From NCBI GenBank assembly GCA_030045295.1, contig JASIGD010000489.1:1-7405 (forward strand): 7,405 nt of DNA. The letters are read 5' to 3'. The stretch is from Streptosporangiaceae bacterium (lineage in GTDB: Bacteria > Actinomycetota > Actinomycetes > Streptosporangiales > Streptosporangiaceae). Under the pieces are notes generated by a model. It did not search any database, had not been told where the DNA came from, and saw only the letters and a program-made list of their open reading frames with translations. The position numbers were made by a program, and so were the translations under genes. Every line of letters starts with the position of its first letter. Position 1 is the stretch's first letter. Below, piece after piece: positions 1 through 6,035 of this stretch.

Positions 1-276
1 CACGGCGGCGGCCCGGCGTTCGAGCCCGTGGTGCGATTCGTCAACCGGTACCGCGCCGCGCCGCGGCGGGTGGCCGACCGGGCGTTCGTCAGCTGCGGCG
101 TCTACGAGCCGCTGATCGTGCCGAACCGGTCCATGGTCCCGGTGTTCGAGTCGGCCGGGATGACGGTCCGTTACGTCGAGGCCCGCGACGGGCACAGCTG
201 GGAGAACTGGCGCGACCGGCTCCAGGAGGGGTTGTCATGGATATTTCCCGGGCCGCAAAAGTACGTCTATGAGTGA
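1..276 (+). CDS. Esterase-family alpha/beta hydrolase, C-terminal part (cut by window edge)
   Basis: The frame is open from base 1 and ends at a TGA at 274-276, giving the last 91 residues of a larger protein. The visible part looks like the C-terminal third of a putative-esterase (Fes/esterase-D-like) alpha/beta hydrolase. A beta strand (AFVSCGVYEP) is followed by a helix (NRSMVPVFESAGM), a strand (TVRYVEA) and the motif DGHSWENWRDRL. The His of GHSWENW is where this family carries its catalytic histidine; the nucleophile Ser would lie upstream, outside the window. The substrate cannot be deduced; iron-siderophore or other ester hydrolysis would be guesses. The gene overlaps the next one by 8 bp (ATGAGTGA), so the two are probably co-transcribed and translationally coupled. 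The family assignment is fairly secure, the function is not. Confidence 0.75.
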   Translation, partial: HGGGPAFEPVVRFVNRYRAAPRRVADRAFVSCGVYEPLIVPNRSMVPVFESAGMTVRYVEARDGHSWENWRDRLQEGLSWIFPGPQKYVYE

Positions 277-1006
277 CGACCACAAGGCCCGGGAACGGTG
301 GTTCTCCGGCCGGCTGCAGCAGGACATCACCGTGGTCCGGTGGGGCGGGTTCGGCCTGCCCGTGCTGGTCTTCCCGTCGGCGGGCGGCGACGCCGAGGAG
401 ATCGAGCGGAACGGCCTGGTTGACGCCTGCGGTCCGCTGCTGGCCGAGGGCCGGGTCAAGCTGTACTCGGTCGACAGCGTGGCCGGGCGGGCGATGGTCA
501 TGAAGGAGGGACCGCCGGAGCACCGCATGTGGCTACTCAACCAGTTCCACGAGTGCGTGCGCTGGGAGGTGGTGCCGGCGATCCACGACGATCTCGGCGG
601 CCGGACGATCGACGTGGTAGCCGGCGGTCCCTCGATCGGCGCGTTCAACGCGGTGGCCGTGCTGTGCCGCTATCCGGACGTCTTTTCCGCGGCCATCGGG
701 ATGAGCGGCAGCTACCGGATCGAGCGCTTCTACGACGAGGCGTGGAGCGCGGACCTGTACTTCTCCGCGCCGCTGCAGTTCCTTCCGGGCCTGGAGGGCC
801 CGCAGCTGGACCGGCTCAGGGAGCGGCGGGTGGTGCTCGCCTCCGGGGAGGGCGAGTGGGAGGACATCGGGTCGTCGTGGCAGATGGCAGACGCCCTGGG
901 GGCGAAGGGGATCCCCAACCGGGTGGATAACTGGGGCCCGCAGTGGGCGCACCAGTGGCCCACCTGGCGGCAGATGCTGCCGCAGTACCTGCGCGAGCTG
1001 CTGTAA
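269..1006 (+). CDS. Putative esterase (alpha/beta hydrolase fold)
   Basis: A 245-residue protein of the putative-esterase family. Hydrophobic strands at about 30-36 (LPVLVFP) and 62-68 are followed by the nucleophile elbow [10 protein letters not shown] at 119-128, with Ser122 as the likely catalytic serine in a GxSxG motif. A second strand/turn, AAIGMSGSY (141-149), follows. The candidate catalytic histidine is His228 in WAHQWPTW, close to the C-terminus as usual. The acid is less clear; Asp199 or a nearby Glu after [12 protein letters not shown] (188-199) is in the right region. No signal peptide is visible, so it is probably cytoplasmic. The ATG start overlaps the stop of the upstream esterase (ATGAGTGA) and has no strong Shine-Dalgarno, which fits translational coupling. 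Its 3' part is opposed by a long minus-strand frame. The GPSIG motif makes this the real coding strand there. Confidence 0.85.
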   Translation: MSDDHKARERWFSGRLQQDITVVRWGGFGLPVLVFPSAGGDAEEIERNGLVDACGPLLAEGRVKLYSVDSVAGRAMVMKEGPPEHRMWLLNQFHECVRWEVVPAIHDDLGGRTIDVVAGGPSIGAFNAVAVLCRYPDVFSAAIGMSGSYRIERFYDEAWSADLYFSAPLQFLPGLEGPQLDRLRERRVVLASGEGEWEDIGSSWQMADALGAKGIPNRVDNWGPQWAHQWPTWRQMLPQYLRELL

Positions 1007-1582
1007 CTGGCCCAGTTCCTCGACGATGATCTCGTCGCACAGCGCCAGGCATTCCGCGCAGATCGCCGCGAGGGTGTTGCGGGTGATCCCCGCCGAGACC
1101 ATGGCCAGGCCGGGCGCGAGGGTGCGGTCCTTGCCGCAGAAGCTGCACCGCATCGTGGTGTCCTGCTCGGCCACGGGGTTCAGCCAGGCCAGTTCGGTAT
1201 GAACGCCCTGGCCGGAGCTGAGCACGTTCTTGGCCGAGCCGGTGCACCCGTCGCAGATATACGCGCCAGGACCGGCGATCAGCTTGCGCACCTGGTCTTG
1301 CGGTCTCCCGCAGAACGTGCAGTTCAGCAGCGAGCTCCGGGGCGGCCGGCGGCTTTCGGGCCGGCGCACCCAGCGGCGGGAGCCGCCGGCCTGCTCGACG
1401 ATCTGATGCACGCGCTGATGGCTGAGGCCGAGCGCGGCGGCGAGTTCGCGCAGCGACGCGCCGTGCAGGTGCAGGCGCCGGACGGCCCGGTGGAAGTCGG
1501 CGCGGGCCACCTCGGCGTCACGCTCGGCGTCGATCAGCCGCTCCTGAGCCTGCCGCGCCTCGGTGAGCAGTGCTTCGTCCAT
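533..1582 (-). CDS. HTH protein with two ClpX-type C4 zinc fingers; doubtful antisense C-terminal tail
   Basis: The recognisable protein is about 190 residues. Residues 1-40 are a charged, probably coiled helical region. Residues 43-65 ([22 protein letters not shown]) form a helix-turn-helix. Two treble-clef zinc fingers like the ClpX N-terminal domain follow. The first has Cys88/Cys91 and Cys110/Cys113 around the very ClpX-like stretch [14 protein letters not shown]; the second has Cys146/Cys149 and Cys175/Cys178 and ends CDEIIVEEL. No ATPase domain is present. It is likely a DNA-binding regulator whose zinc domains mediate dimerisation or Clp/adaptor contacts (inference). I chose ATG 1582 because the TTG at 1618 coincides with a -35 hexamer. 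After about residue 192 the frame runs antisense through the second esterase for another ~157 Arg/Pro/His/Leu-rich residues to the stop at 533; that tail has no recognisable domain and may not be functional. Confidence 0.75.
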   Translation of the reverse strand: MDEALLTEARQAQERLIDAERDAEVARADFHRAVRRLHLHGASLRELAAALGLSHQRVHQIVEQAGGSRRWVRRPESRRPPRSSLLNCTFCGRPQDQVRKLIAGPGAYICDGCTGSAKNVLSSGQGVHTELAWLNPVAEQDTTMRCSFCGKDRTLAPGLAMVSAGITRNTLAAICAECLALCDEIIVEELGQLQQLAQVLRQHLPPGGPLVRPLRAPVIHPVGDPLRPQGVCHLPRRPDVLPLALPGGEHHPPLPEPVQLRALQARKELQRRGEVQVRAPRLVVEALDPVAAAHPDGRGKDVRIAAQHGHRVERADRGTAGYHVDRPAAEIVVDRRHHLPAHALVELVE

Positions 1583-1618
1583 TCCGTCTACTGTAAATAG
1601 ACGATAGACGGATGCCAA
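1582..1618 (-). promoter_or_regulatory. Promoter with overlapping inverted-repeat operator of the zinc-finger HTH gene
   Basis: Reading the minus strand, TTGGCA (1618-1613) is followed after exactly 17 bp by TACAGT (1595-1590), and the ATG begins 7 nt further on at 1582. This is a good -35/-10 pair with a start point at or next to the ATG, the geometry of a leaderless actinobacterial mRNA; no Shine-Dalgarno is present. Overlaying the spacer and -10 is a perfect dyad CGTCTA-N7-TAGACG (1585-1603) plus a third copy of the half-site, TAGACG, at 1605-1610. An operator in this position would block polymerase, so repression, perhaps autoregulation by the HTH protein itself, is the simplest reading. 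The promoter and dyad are seen directly; the binding protein is inferred. Confidence 0.65.
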
Positions 1619-1644
1619 CCAGGGTCCGAGCCGGGTTCCGGGGC

Positions 1645-1657
1645 TAAGGTTGAACAG
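1645..1657 (+). promoter_or_regulatory. Possible -10 / leaderless start (or weak AAGG ribosome site) of otsA
   Basis: TAAGGT (1645-1650) lies 7 nt upstream of the otsA ATG, the spacing of a leaderless promoter. No good -35 is visible 17-18 bp further up. The AAGG inside the same hexamer could alternatively serve as a weak Shine-Dalgarno about 8 nt from the ATG. The two readings cannot be separated from sequence alone. The divergent operator at 1585-1610 is only 35-60 bp away and could also affect this promoter. Confidence 0.3.
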
Positions 1658-3091
1658 ATGTCGCCACTAAGTGAGACGGCTGACGCCGGGAGCGAGCAGC
1701 ACGCGTTCGTGGTGGTGGCCGGCAGGCTGCCGGTGGACCGGGTCGAGGGCCCGGAGGGCGAGGCGGACTGGCGGCCGAGTCCCGGCGGGCTGGTCACCGC
1801 GCTCGAGCCTGTCATGCGCGAGGCCGGCGGGGTGTGGATCGGCTGGTCCGGCGACGCGGGGCCCGCGCCCGGGCCGTTCCGGGCCGACGGGCTGGACCTG
1901 GTGGGCGTGGGCCTTTCCGCGGACCAGATCCGGGACTACTACGAGGGATTCTGCAACGGGACGCTGTGGCCGATCTACCACGACGTCATCGCCTCGCCCG
2001 AGTTTCACCGCCGGTGGTGGGACGCCTACGTGACGGTCAACCGGTATTTCGCGCAGGCCGCGGCCGCACGGGCGGCTCCCGGAGCGACGGTCTGGGTGCA
2101 TGATTACCAGCTGCAGCTGGTACCGCGGATGTTGCGCGAGCGGCGCAGCGACGTCCGCATCGGCTTCTTCAACCACATTCCGTTCCCCGGCTACGAGATC
2201 TTCGCCCAGCTTCCGTGGCGCCGTCAGGTGGTCCAGGGGCTGCTCGGCGCGGACCTAGTGGGTTTCCAGCGCGCGGCCGATGCCTCGAACTTCCTGCGGG
2301 CCTGCCGCCGGGCAGCCGGCCACAGCACCCACGGTTCTGCCGTCCGGATCAACGACTACGCGGGAACGCGCGAGGTGCGGGCGGCGGCGTTCCCGATCTC
2401 GATCGACGCGGCGGGCCTGGAGGAGATCGCCCGGAGGGAGGAGGTCAGGAAGCGCGCGGAAGAGATCCGGACGGCCGTGGACCAGCCCGACGTGCTGATG
2501 CTCGGCGTTGACCGGCTCGATTACACCAAGGGAATCTTGCACCGGCTCAAGGCCTACGGCGAACTGCTCAACGAGGGCCGGCTCGGGCCGCGGGTGGTCC
2601 TGGTCCAGGTGGCGAACCCGAGCCGGGAGCGGGTCGAGGCGTACCGCGAGCTGCGGGACGAGGTCGAGCTGATGGTGAGCCGGATCAACGGCGACCACGC
2701 CGAGGTGGGCAGCCCTCCCGTGCACTACCTGCACCAGTCCTTCCCCAAGGAAGAACTGGTCGCGTTTTACCTGGCCGCCGACGTCATGCTGGTGACCCCC
2801 CTGCGGGACGGCATGAACCTGGTGGCCAAGGAGTACGTCGCCTGCCGCTACCACGAGAGCGGCGCGCTGGTGCTGAGTGAGTTCACCGGCGCGGCCGACG
2901 AACTGCGGAGCGCGTTCCTGGTCAACCCGCACGACATCGAGGGCTTGAAGGACGCCATCGTGCGCGCGGCCACCGTCAGCCCGGCCGAGGCCAGGCGCAG
3001 GATGCGGTCGATGCGCCGACGGGTCCGCGAGCACGACGTCGCCCGCTGGGCGGCGGACTTCCTCGGGGCGCTGGGCTGCGCGCCGGAGTAG
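1658..3091 (+). CDS. otsA: Trehalose-6-phosphate synthase (GT20 family)
   Basis: A 477-residue glycosyltransferase of family GT20, which joins glucose from a nucleotide-sugar donor to glucose-6-phosphate, giving trehalose-6-phosphate in the cytoplasm. Family motifs appear in order: RLPVDR (23-28), SPGGLVTAL (41-49), [11 protein letters not shown] (146-156), a stretch beginning [15 protein letters not shown] (168-182), [11 protein letters not shown] (283-293, donor and phosphate contacts), [16 protein letters not shown] (381-396) and [11 protein letters not shown] (406-416). Length and motif order are those of complete bacterial OtsA. No OtsB phosphatase domain is fused and no otsB lies in the window, so dephosphorylation must be encoded elsewhere. 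The start at 1658 precedes the first conserved strand ([14 protein letters not shown]) by a normal distance. It diverges from the zinc-finger gene across 75 bp and ends 5 bp from the convergent NTF2-like gene. Trehalose synthesis serves as a stress protectant in actinomycetes. Confidence 0.95.
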   Translation: MSPLSETADAGSEQHAFVVVAGRLPVDRVEGPEGEADWRPSPGGLVTALEPVMREAGGVWIGWSGDAGPAPGPFRADGLDLVGVGLSADQIRDYYEGFCNGTLWPIYHDVIASPEFHRRWWDAYVTVNRYFAQAAAARAAPGATVWVHDYQLQLVPRMLRERRSDVRIGFFNHIPFPGYEIFAQLPWRRQVVQGLLGADLVGFQRAADASNFLRACRRAAGHSTHGSAVRINDYAGTREVRAAAFPISIDAAGLEEIARREEVRKRAEEIRTAVDQPDVLMLGVDRLDYTKGILHRLKAYGELLNEGRLGPRVVLVQVANPSRERVEAYRELRDEVELMVSRINGDHAEVGSPPVHYLHQSFPKEELVAFYLAADVMLVTPLRDGMNLVAKEYVACRYHESGALVLSEFTGAADELRSAFLVNPHDIEGLKDAIVRAATVSPAEARRRMRSMRRRVREHDVARWAADFLGALGCAPE

Positions 3092-3096
3092 CGTGC

Positions 3097-3414
3097 CTAG
3101 GCCTGACCGGTCTCGAAACGGCTGATCTTGCCGTTCGTGACCGTGAAGGCCCACCGGGTGCGCATCTGACCCCACGTGTCGTTGCGGTAGGCGGCGATCA
3201 GCGACAGGCCGGCGTCGTGCGCCTCGACCACGTCGAGGCGCCCGTGGGAGGAGAAGATCTCCCGGTCCGCCCATTCGGCCAGGTCGCGCTCGCTGCCGTC
3301 GTCGGACATGGTCGCGTCCGCGGTCAGCGCGGCGAAGAACGCCGTCCTGTCCCCCGCGTTGATGGCCGCGACCAGCGCCCGGACCGCGGGGTCCTCAACG
3401 TCGTGGTCAGCCAT
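3097..3414 (-). CDS. NTF2/SnoaL-like small protein
   Basis: A 105-residue protein with the pattern of the NTF2-like (SnoaL-like) fold. An N-terminal helix, VRALVAAINAGDRTAFFAALTADATMSDDG (residues 12-41), is the usual cone-fold opening; next comes RDLAEWADREIFSSHG, and then beta strands (RLDVVEAHDAGLSLIAAYR, MRTRWAFTVTNGKISRFETGQ). Such proteins bind small ligands or act as isomerases/hydratases, but no catalytic set can be named here and the specific function is unknown. It is the second gene of an operon: its ATG overlaps the stop of the membrane-protein gene (ATGGCTGA, 8 bp) and has its own ribosome site GGAGG. The C-terminus ends only 5 bp from the otsA stop on the other strand, leaving no room for a dedicated terminator. 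Confidence 0.85.
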   Translation of the reverse strand: MADHDVEDPAVRALVAAINAGDRTAFFAALTADATMSDDGSERDLAEWADREIFSSHGRLDVVEAHDAGLSLIAAYRNDTWGQMRTRWAFTVTNGKISRFETGQA

Positions 3415-4633
3415 GGTCCCTCCATGATCGGCTAATCCAGACCGACGCGTGGGCGGGTTCCAGCGTCTGGTGCACGGCGGCGACCAGGTGGGCGTGGACG
3501 GTATCGGGGTCGGCCGCGTCCTGCAGCCGGGCGGCGAAGGCGGCGACGGCCTGGTCGGCGTCGTAACGGGCCCGGTTGAACCGCCGGTCCACCGCGTGCT
3601 GGACCCGCCGGCGCAGCGGGTTGAACAACGCCGCCACGGCCAGCGTGGATACGGCCACCGCGACGGCGGTGTGGAACGGGAGTACCCGGGTGGCCAGCAG
3701 CACGAGCCCGGCGTACGCCCCTACCAGCAGCGCGGTCACCACCGCGTAGGTCAAGGTCCGCGAGATGACCAGGCCGATATCCCAGAGGTGGGTGCGCAGC
3801 ACCGCGATGCCGATGCACACCGGGATGAAGGTCACGCCCAGGATCCAAAGGCCGCCCGGGATGAGGTTCCCGACCACCTGCGAGTGCCGCACCGAGGGCG
3901 CCGCCACCGCCACCAGCAGGTCAACGAGCAGCAGCGCGGCGAACACGGCCACGCAGGCGGCGACGCCGGACACGACCCACTTGGTCTGCTGCCGCTCGGT
4001 CAGTGTCGAGACCCGGCGGTAGCGGTAGACCTGCGCGCCGGCACCGAGCAGGAGCAATCCGACGCCGAAGGGCTGCACGGCGTTGGAGATCGGCTGGACC
4101 CTGGCGATGCCCGGGGTCACCACCACCAGGACGCCGACAGCGGCCGCCAGCACGCACCAGCGGCCCCAGCGGGGCACGAATTTACCCGAGGGAAATATCA
4201 GGAAGAACCACCCGCCCAGGACCCCCGCGGCGCCGGTCAAGATCAGAGACAAGGCGTTGATGACCGGATTGGTGATGGTCACCCCGGACAGGAAGCCGGC
4301 CAGGCCGAACCCGAAGGCCATCATCATGTAGGAGCAGAGCAGCGCGGCGGGGTCGCGCGCGGCCCGGAGGAAGATAATCGCGCCGACGGCCAGGAAGATC
4401 AGCATCGGGATGGCCGAGTAAGCGATCTGTATGGCCACGTATTCGGCGGGCGTCAGGTGCGCGGCGGGCAACTCGGCCCTGATCGTGTGGGTCAGCAGCG
4501 AGCGAGCGTATTCGGGCAGCGCGAGCAGGTTAGCGACGAGCGCCAGTGCGGTCACTACCGGCCAGGCCCGCCGGGCGGCGGTCAGCCACCCAGACTGCCA
4601 GCCCGGATCCGCCGCGTTGGTCGTGACATCCAT
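3407..4633 (-). CDS. Polytopic membrane protein resembling the sensor half of a histidine kinase (no kinase domain)
   Basis: From the chosen start the protein has 408 residues. About nine to ten hydrophobic segments are visible (roughly 24-40, 68-89, 100-119, 125-147, 160-176, 186-202, 219-245, 257-279, 294-315, 320-337). Signature stretches are YRYRRVSTLTERQQTKWVV (203-221), RTHLWDIGLVISRTLTY (280-296) and FNPLRRRVQHAVDRRFNRARYDAD (337-360). I know these from the membrane module of actinobacterial sensor histidine kinases, where a linker like the one here (AFAARLQDAAD...LEPAHASVWI) leads into the kinase core. This protein stops at 408, so there is no phospho-accepting His domain and no ATPase domain. 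ATG 4633 is preferred over the in-frame ATG at 4660 because GGAGG lies 5 nt before it and none precedes 4660. It is the first gene of an operon with the NTF2-like gene. The ligand is unknown. Confidence 0.8.
   Translation of the reverse strand: MDVTTNAADPGWQSGWLTAARRAWPVVTALALVANLLALPEYARSLLTHTIRAELPAAHLTPAEYVAIQIAYSAIPMLIFLAVGAIIFLRAARDPAALLCSYMMMAFGFGLAGFLSGVTITNPVINALSLILTGAAGVLGGWFFLIFPSGKFVPRWGRWCVLAAAVGVLVVVTPGIARVQPISNAVQPFGVGLLLLGAGAQVYRYRRVSTLTERQQTKWVVSGVAACVAVFAALLLVDLLVAVAAPSVRHSQVVGNLIPGGLWILGVTFIPVCIGIAVLRTHLWDIGLVISRTLTYAVVTALLVGAYAGLVLLATRVLPFHTAVAVAVSTLAVAALFNPLRRRVQHAVDRRFNRARYDADQAVAAFAARLQDAADPDTVHAHLVAAVHQTLEPAHASVWISRSWRDHG
3419..3423 (-). promoter_or_regulatory. Ribosome binding site of the NTF2-like gene
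   Basis: GGAGG on the minus strand 4 nt before the ATG at 3414, located inside the last codons of the upstream membrane-protein gene. It supports the start that overlaps the upstream stop by 8 bp. Confidence 0.6.
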
Positions 4634-4638
4634 GGCGC

Positions 4639-4643
4639 CCTCC
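4639..4643 (-). promoter_or_regulatory. Ribosome binding site that decides the membrane-protein start
   Basis: GGAGG on the minus strand, 5 nt from the ATG at 4633. The longer in-frame ATG at 4660 has no comparable site, so this favours the shorter, 408-residue product. Confidence 0.6.
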
Positions 4644-4719
4644 AGGCTCGGGCGATCCATCTGAGACGCCAGCTTAGAAGGTGAGCGCTACGGGATCGTT
4701 ACGGCCCCGCGCTGCTGTG

Positions 4720-4740
4720 GGCAGATCTGCCGTCGGCAGC
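4720..4740 (+). promoter_or_regulatory. PopR-type operator upstream of the clpP pair
   Basis: TCTGCC-GTC-GGCAGC at 4726-4740 matches, at 11 of 12 fixed positions, the TCTGCC-N3-GGCAGA palindrome I recall as the PopR activator site in front of Streptomyces clpP3-clpP4. A third half-site abuts it on the left, making GGCAGATCTGCC (4720-4731) a perfect 12-bp palindrome. The box ends 23 bp before ATG 4764 and 41 bp before the in-frame ATG 4782. No convincing -10/-35 pair is visible between box and gene, as expected for an activator-dependent promoter. A PopR-like gene lies just past the operon at 6036-6392, which strengthens the call. Confidence 0.7.
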
Positions 4741-4763
4741 GTGGGGGGTGTTTCTGGGCGGCC

Positions 4764-5387
4764 ATGGCGCAGGCTGGAGGCATGGCTCAGGACGAGAAGA
4801 ACCCGGTATTCACCGAGCGGATGCGGGAGCAGTTGCTGTTGCGGCGGGTGCTCGTGCTCGACGGGGTGCTCGATGACGACAACGGAACGGTGCTCGCCAC
4901 GCAACTGCTCACTCTCGCCGCCGAGGATCCGGCCGCCGACGTCGCGTTGTGGATCCACTCCCCCGGCGGATCGGTGCCGTCCATGCTCGCCATCCGCGAC
5001 GTCATGCGGCTCGTGCCGTGCGATGTCTCGACGCTGGCGCTCGGGCTGGCCTGCAGCGCCGGGCAGTTCCTGCTCTCGGCAGGCGCCAAGGGCAAGCGGT
5101 TCGCGCTGCCGCACGCCCGCATCCTGATGCACCGGGGCTCGGCGGGCATCGGCGGGAGCGCCGTCGACATCGAGGTCCAGGCCGACGATCTGCGGCACAC
5201 GGTGGACACCGTGCTCGGCCTCATCGCCGAGGACACCGGCCAGCCGGTCGAGCGCGTCTTTGGCGATTCCCTGCATGACCACTGGTACACGGCCGACGAG
5301 GCCAGGGAGTACGGCTTCATCGACACGATCGTCGGGTCGTTCGGCCAGGTCATGCCCATGAGGAAGCAACGGATGGGGCTGACGTGA
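4764..5387 (+). CDS. clpP: ClpP-type serine protease subunit, catalytically intact (ClpP1/ClpP3-like)
   Basis: A 207-residue peptidase-S14 protein, the proteolytic chamber subunit that works with Clp ATPases. The triad is visible: Ser98 in LGLACSAGQFLLSAG (93-107), His123 in ARILMHR (118-124), Asp172 in SLHDHWYTADEA (169-180). The SPGG oxyanion/substrate loop is intact at 66-69. The segment KGKRFALPHARILMH closely resembles actinobacterial ClpP1. His123 is followed by RGSAG instead of the usual QP. It has no long propeptide. Two in-frame starts encode the same MAQ: ATG 4764 and ATG 4782. A GGAGG sits only 1 nt before 4782, too close to be a normal ribosome site, so I keep 4764 with reservation. 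It overlaps the next clpP by 4 bp (GTGA). The PopR-type box just upstream suggests conditional induction. Confidence 0.92.
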   Translation: MAQAGGMAQDEKNPVFTERMREQLLLRRVLVLDGVLDDDNGTVLATQLLTLAAEDPAADVALWIHSPGGSVPSMLAIRDVMRLVPCDVSTLALGLACSAGQFLLSAGAKGKRFALPHARILMHRGSAGIGGSAVDIEVQADDLRHTVDTVLGLIAEDTGQPVERVFGDSLHDHWYTADEAREYGFIDTIVGSFGQVMPMRKQRMGLT

Positions 5388-6007
5388 GCAGTTATACGAT
5401 CCCGAACGTCATCGCTCAGCATCCCCGCGGCGAGCGGATCATGGACGTGTACTCGCACCTGCTTACCGAGCGCATCGTCTACCTCGGCACCGCGATCGAT
5501 CCGGGCGTCGCCAACACGCTCATCGCCCAGCTGCTGCACCTCGAGGCGGAAAGCCCCGAGCAGGAGATCAACCTGTACGTCAACTGCGAGGGCGGCGACC
5601 TGCCCTCGATGCTCGCCGTGTACGACACCATGCAGTACATCCAGGCGTCGGTCGCGACCACCTGCGTGGGCCAGGCGATCGGCGTCGGCGCCGTGCTGCT
5701 CGCGGCGGGGACGGCCGGCCGCCGTGCCCTGCTGCCGCACGCGCGGGTGGTGCTGCACCAGCCGGCCGCCCGCGGCCAGGGGCCGATTCCGGACCTGATC
5801 CTGCAGGCAGACGAGTTGGTCCGGATGCGGGCCGAGATCGAGGCGATCCTCTCCGCGCATACGGGGCAGTCCGTGCAGACGCTGCGCATCGACACCGACC
5901 GCGACCGGGTCCTGACCGCGCAGGCGGCGCGGGAGTACGGGATCGTCGACCAGGTGCTCGGGCGGCGGTCGGCGGACGCCAGCGCGCCGGGCCCATCAGC
6001 CGCGTGA
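5384..6007 (+). CDS. clpP: ClpP paralogue lacking the catalytic serine (ClpP2/ClpP4-like, ClpR-type)
   Basis: A 207-residue peptidase-S14 fold protein, coupled to the upstream clpP by a GTGA overlap; GTG 5384 is the start. ClpP landmarks are clear: DVYSHLLTERIVYLG (21-35), INLYVN (62-67), YDTMQYI (80-86), LPHARVVLHQPAA (117-129), and TDRDRVLTAQAAREYGIVDQ (171-190). His125 and Asp174 are present. At the nucleophile elbow, however, the family's GQAAS-MG reads GQAIG-VG, so Gly100 (codon GGC, 5681-5683) replaces the serine. The SPGG loop reads CEGGD (68-72). It should therefore be proteolytically inactive alone, serving as a structural or regulatory partner of the upstream ClpP in a mixed 14-mer, like ClpR in plastids and cyanobacteria (inference). 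QxxA-type ClpP2 features such as QADELVRMRAEIE (141-153) support assignment to the ClpP2/ClpP4 branch. The C-terminus extends about 14 residues and ends SAA. Confidence 0.9.
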   Translation: MSSYTIPNVIAQHPRGERIMDVYSHLLTERIVYLGTAIDPGVANTLIAQLLHLEAESPEQEINLYVNCEGGDLPSMLAVYDTMQYIQASVATTCVGQAIGVGAVLLAAGTAGRRALLPHARVVLHQPAARGQGPIPDLILQADELVRMRAEIEAILSAHTGQSVQTLRIDTDRDRVLTAQAAREYGIVDQVLGRRSADASAPGPSAA

Positions 6008-6018
6008 CCGGGTCACGC
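6002..6018. terminator. Palindrome between convergent clpP operon and popR-like gene, possible bidirectional terminator
   Basis: GCGTGACC-G-GGTCACGC is a perfect inverted repeat with 8-bp arms overlapping the stop codon of the second clpP. As RNA it would fold with 6-7 paired bases and a small loop. There is no T-tract on either side. Two copies of CCGTTACG follow at 6018-6025 and 6033-6040, the second overlapping the popR-like stop codon. Only 28 bp separate the two convergent stops. Terminator function is plausible but unproven; it could equally be a protein site. Confidence 0.4.
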
Positions 6019-6035
6019 CGTTACGGGTTACTCCG

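Noticed and set aside
1582..1618. TTG at 1618 as start of the zinc-finger protein (12 residues longer)
   Set aside because: The TTG is part of a -35 hexamer correctly spaced from a -10 that places transcription start at the ATG at 1582; the extra residues are encoded by the operator.
2255..3274. 339-residue minus-strand frame opposite otsA
   Set aside because: otsA on the plus strand carries all GT20 motifs; this frame is an Arg/Pro/His-rich mirror image with no ribosome site.
3449..4684. 411-residue plus-strand open frame opposite the membrane-protein gene
   Set aside because: It is Gly/Arg/His/Gln-rich without domains, and the minus strand encodes a clear polytopic membrane protein with family motifs and a ribosome site.
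4681..4763. ClgR-type box upstream of the clpP pair
   Set aside because: No GTTCGC-N5-GCG-like match could be found in the intergenic region; only the PopR-type palindrome is present.
4787..5860. 357-residue minus-strand frame opposite both clpP genes
   Set aside because: Antisense to two clear ClpP proteins; Ser/Arg-rich composition with no recognisable fold.
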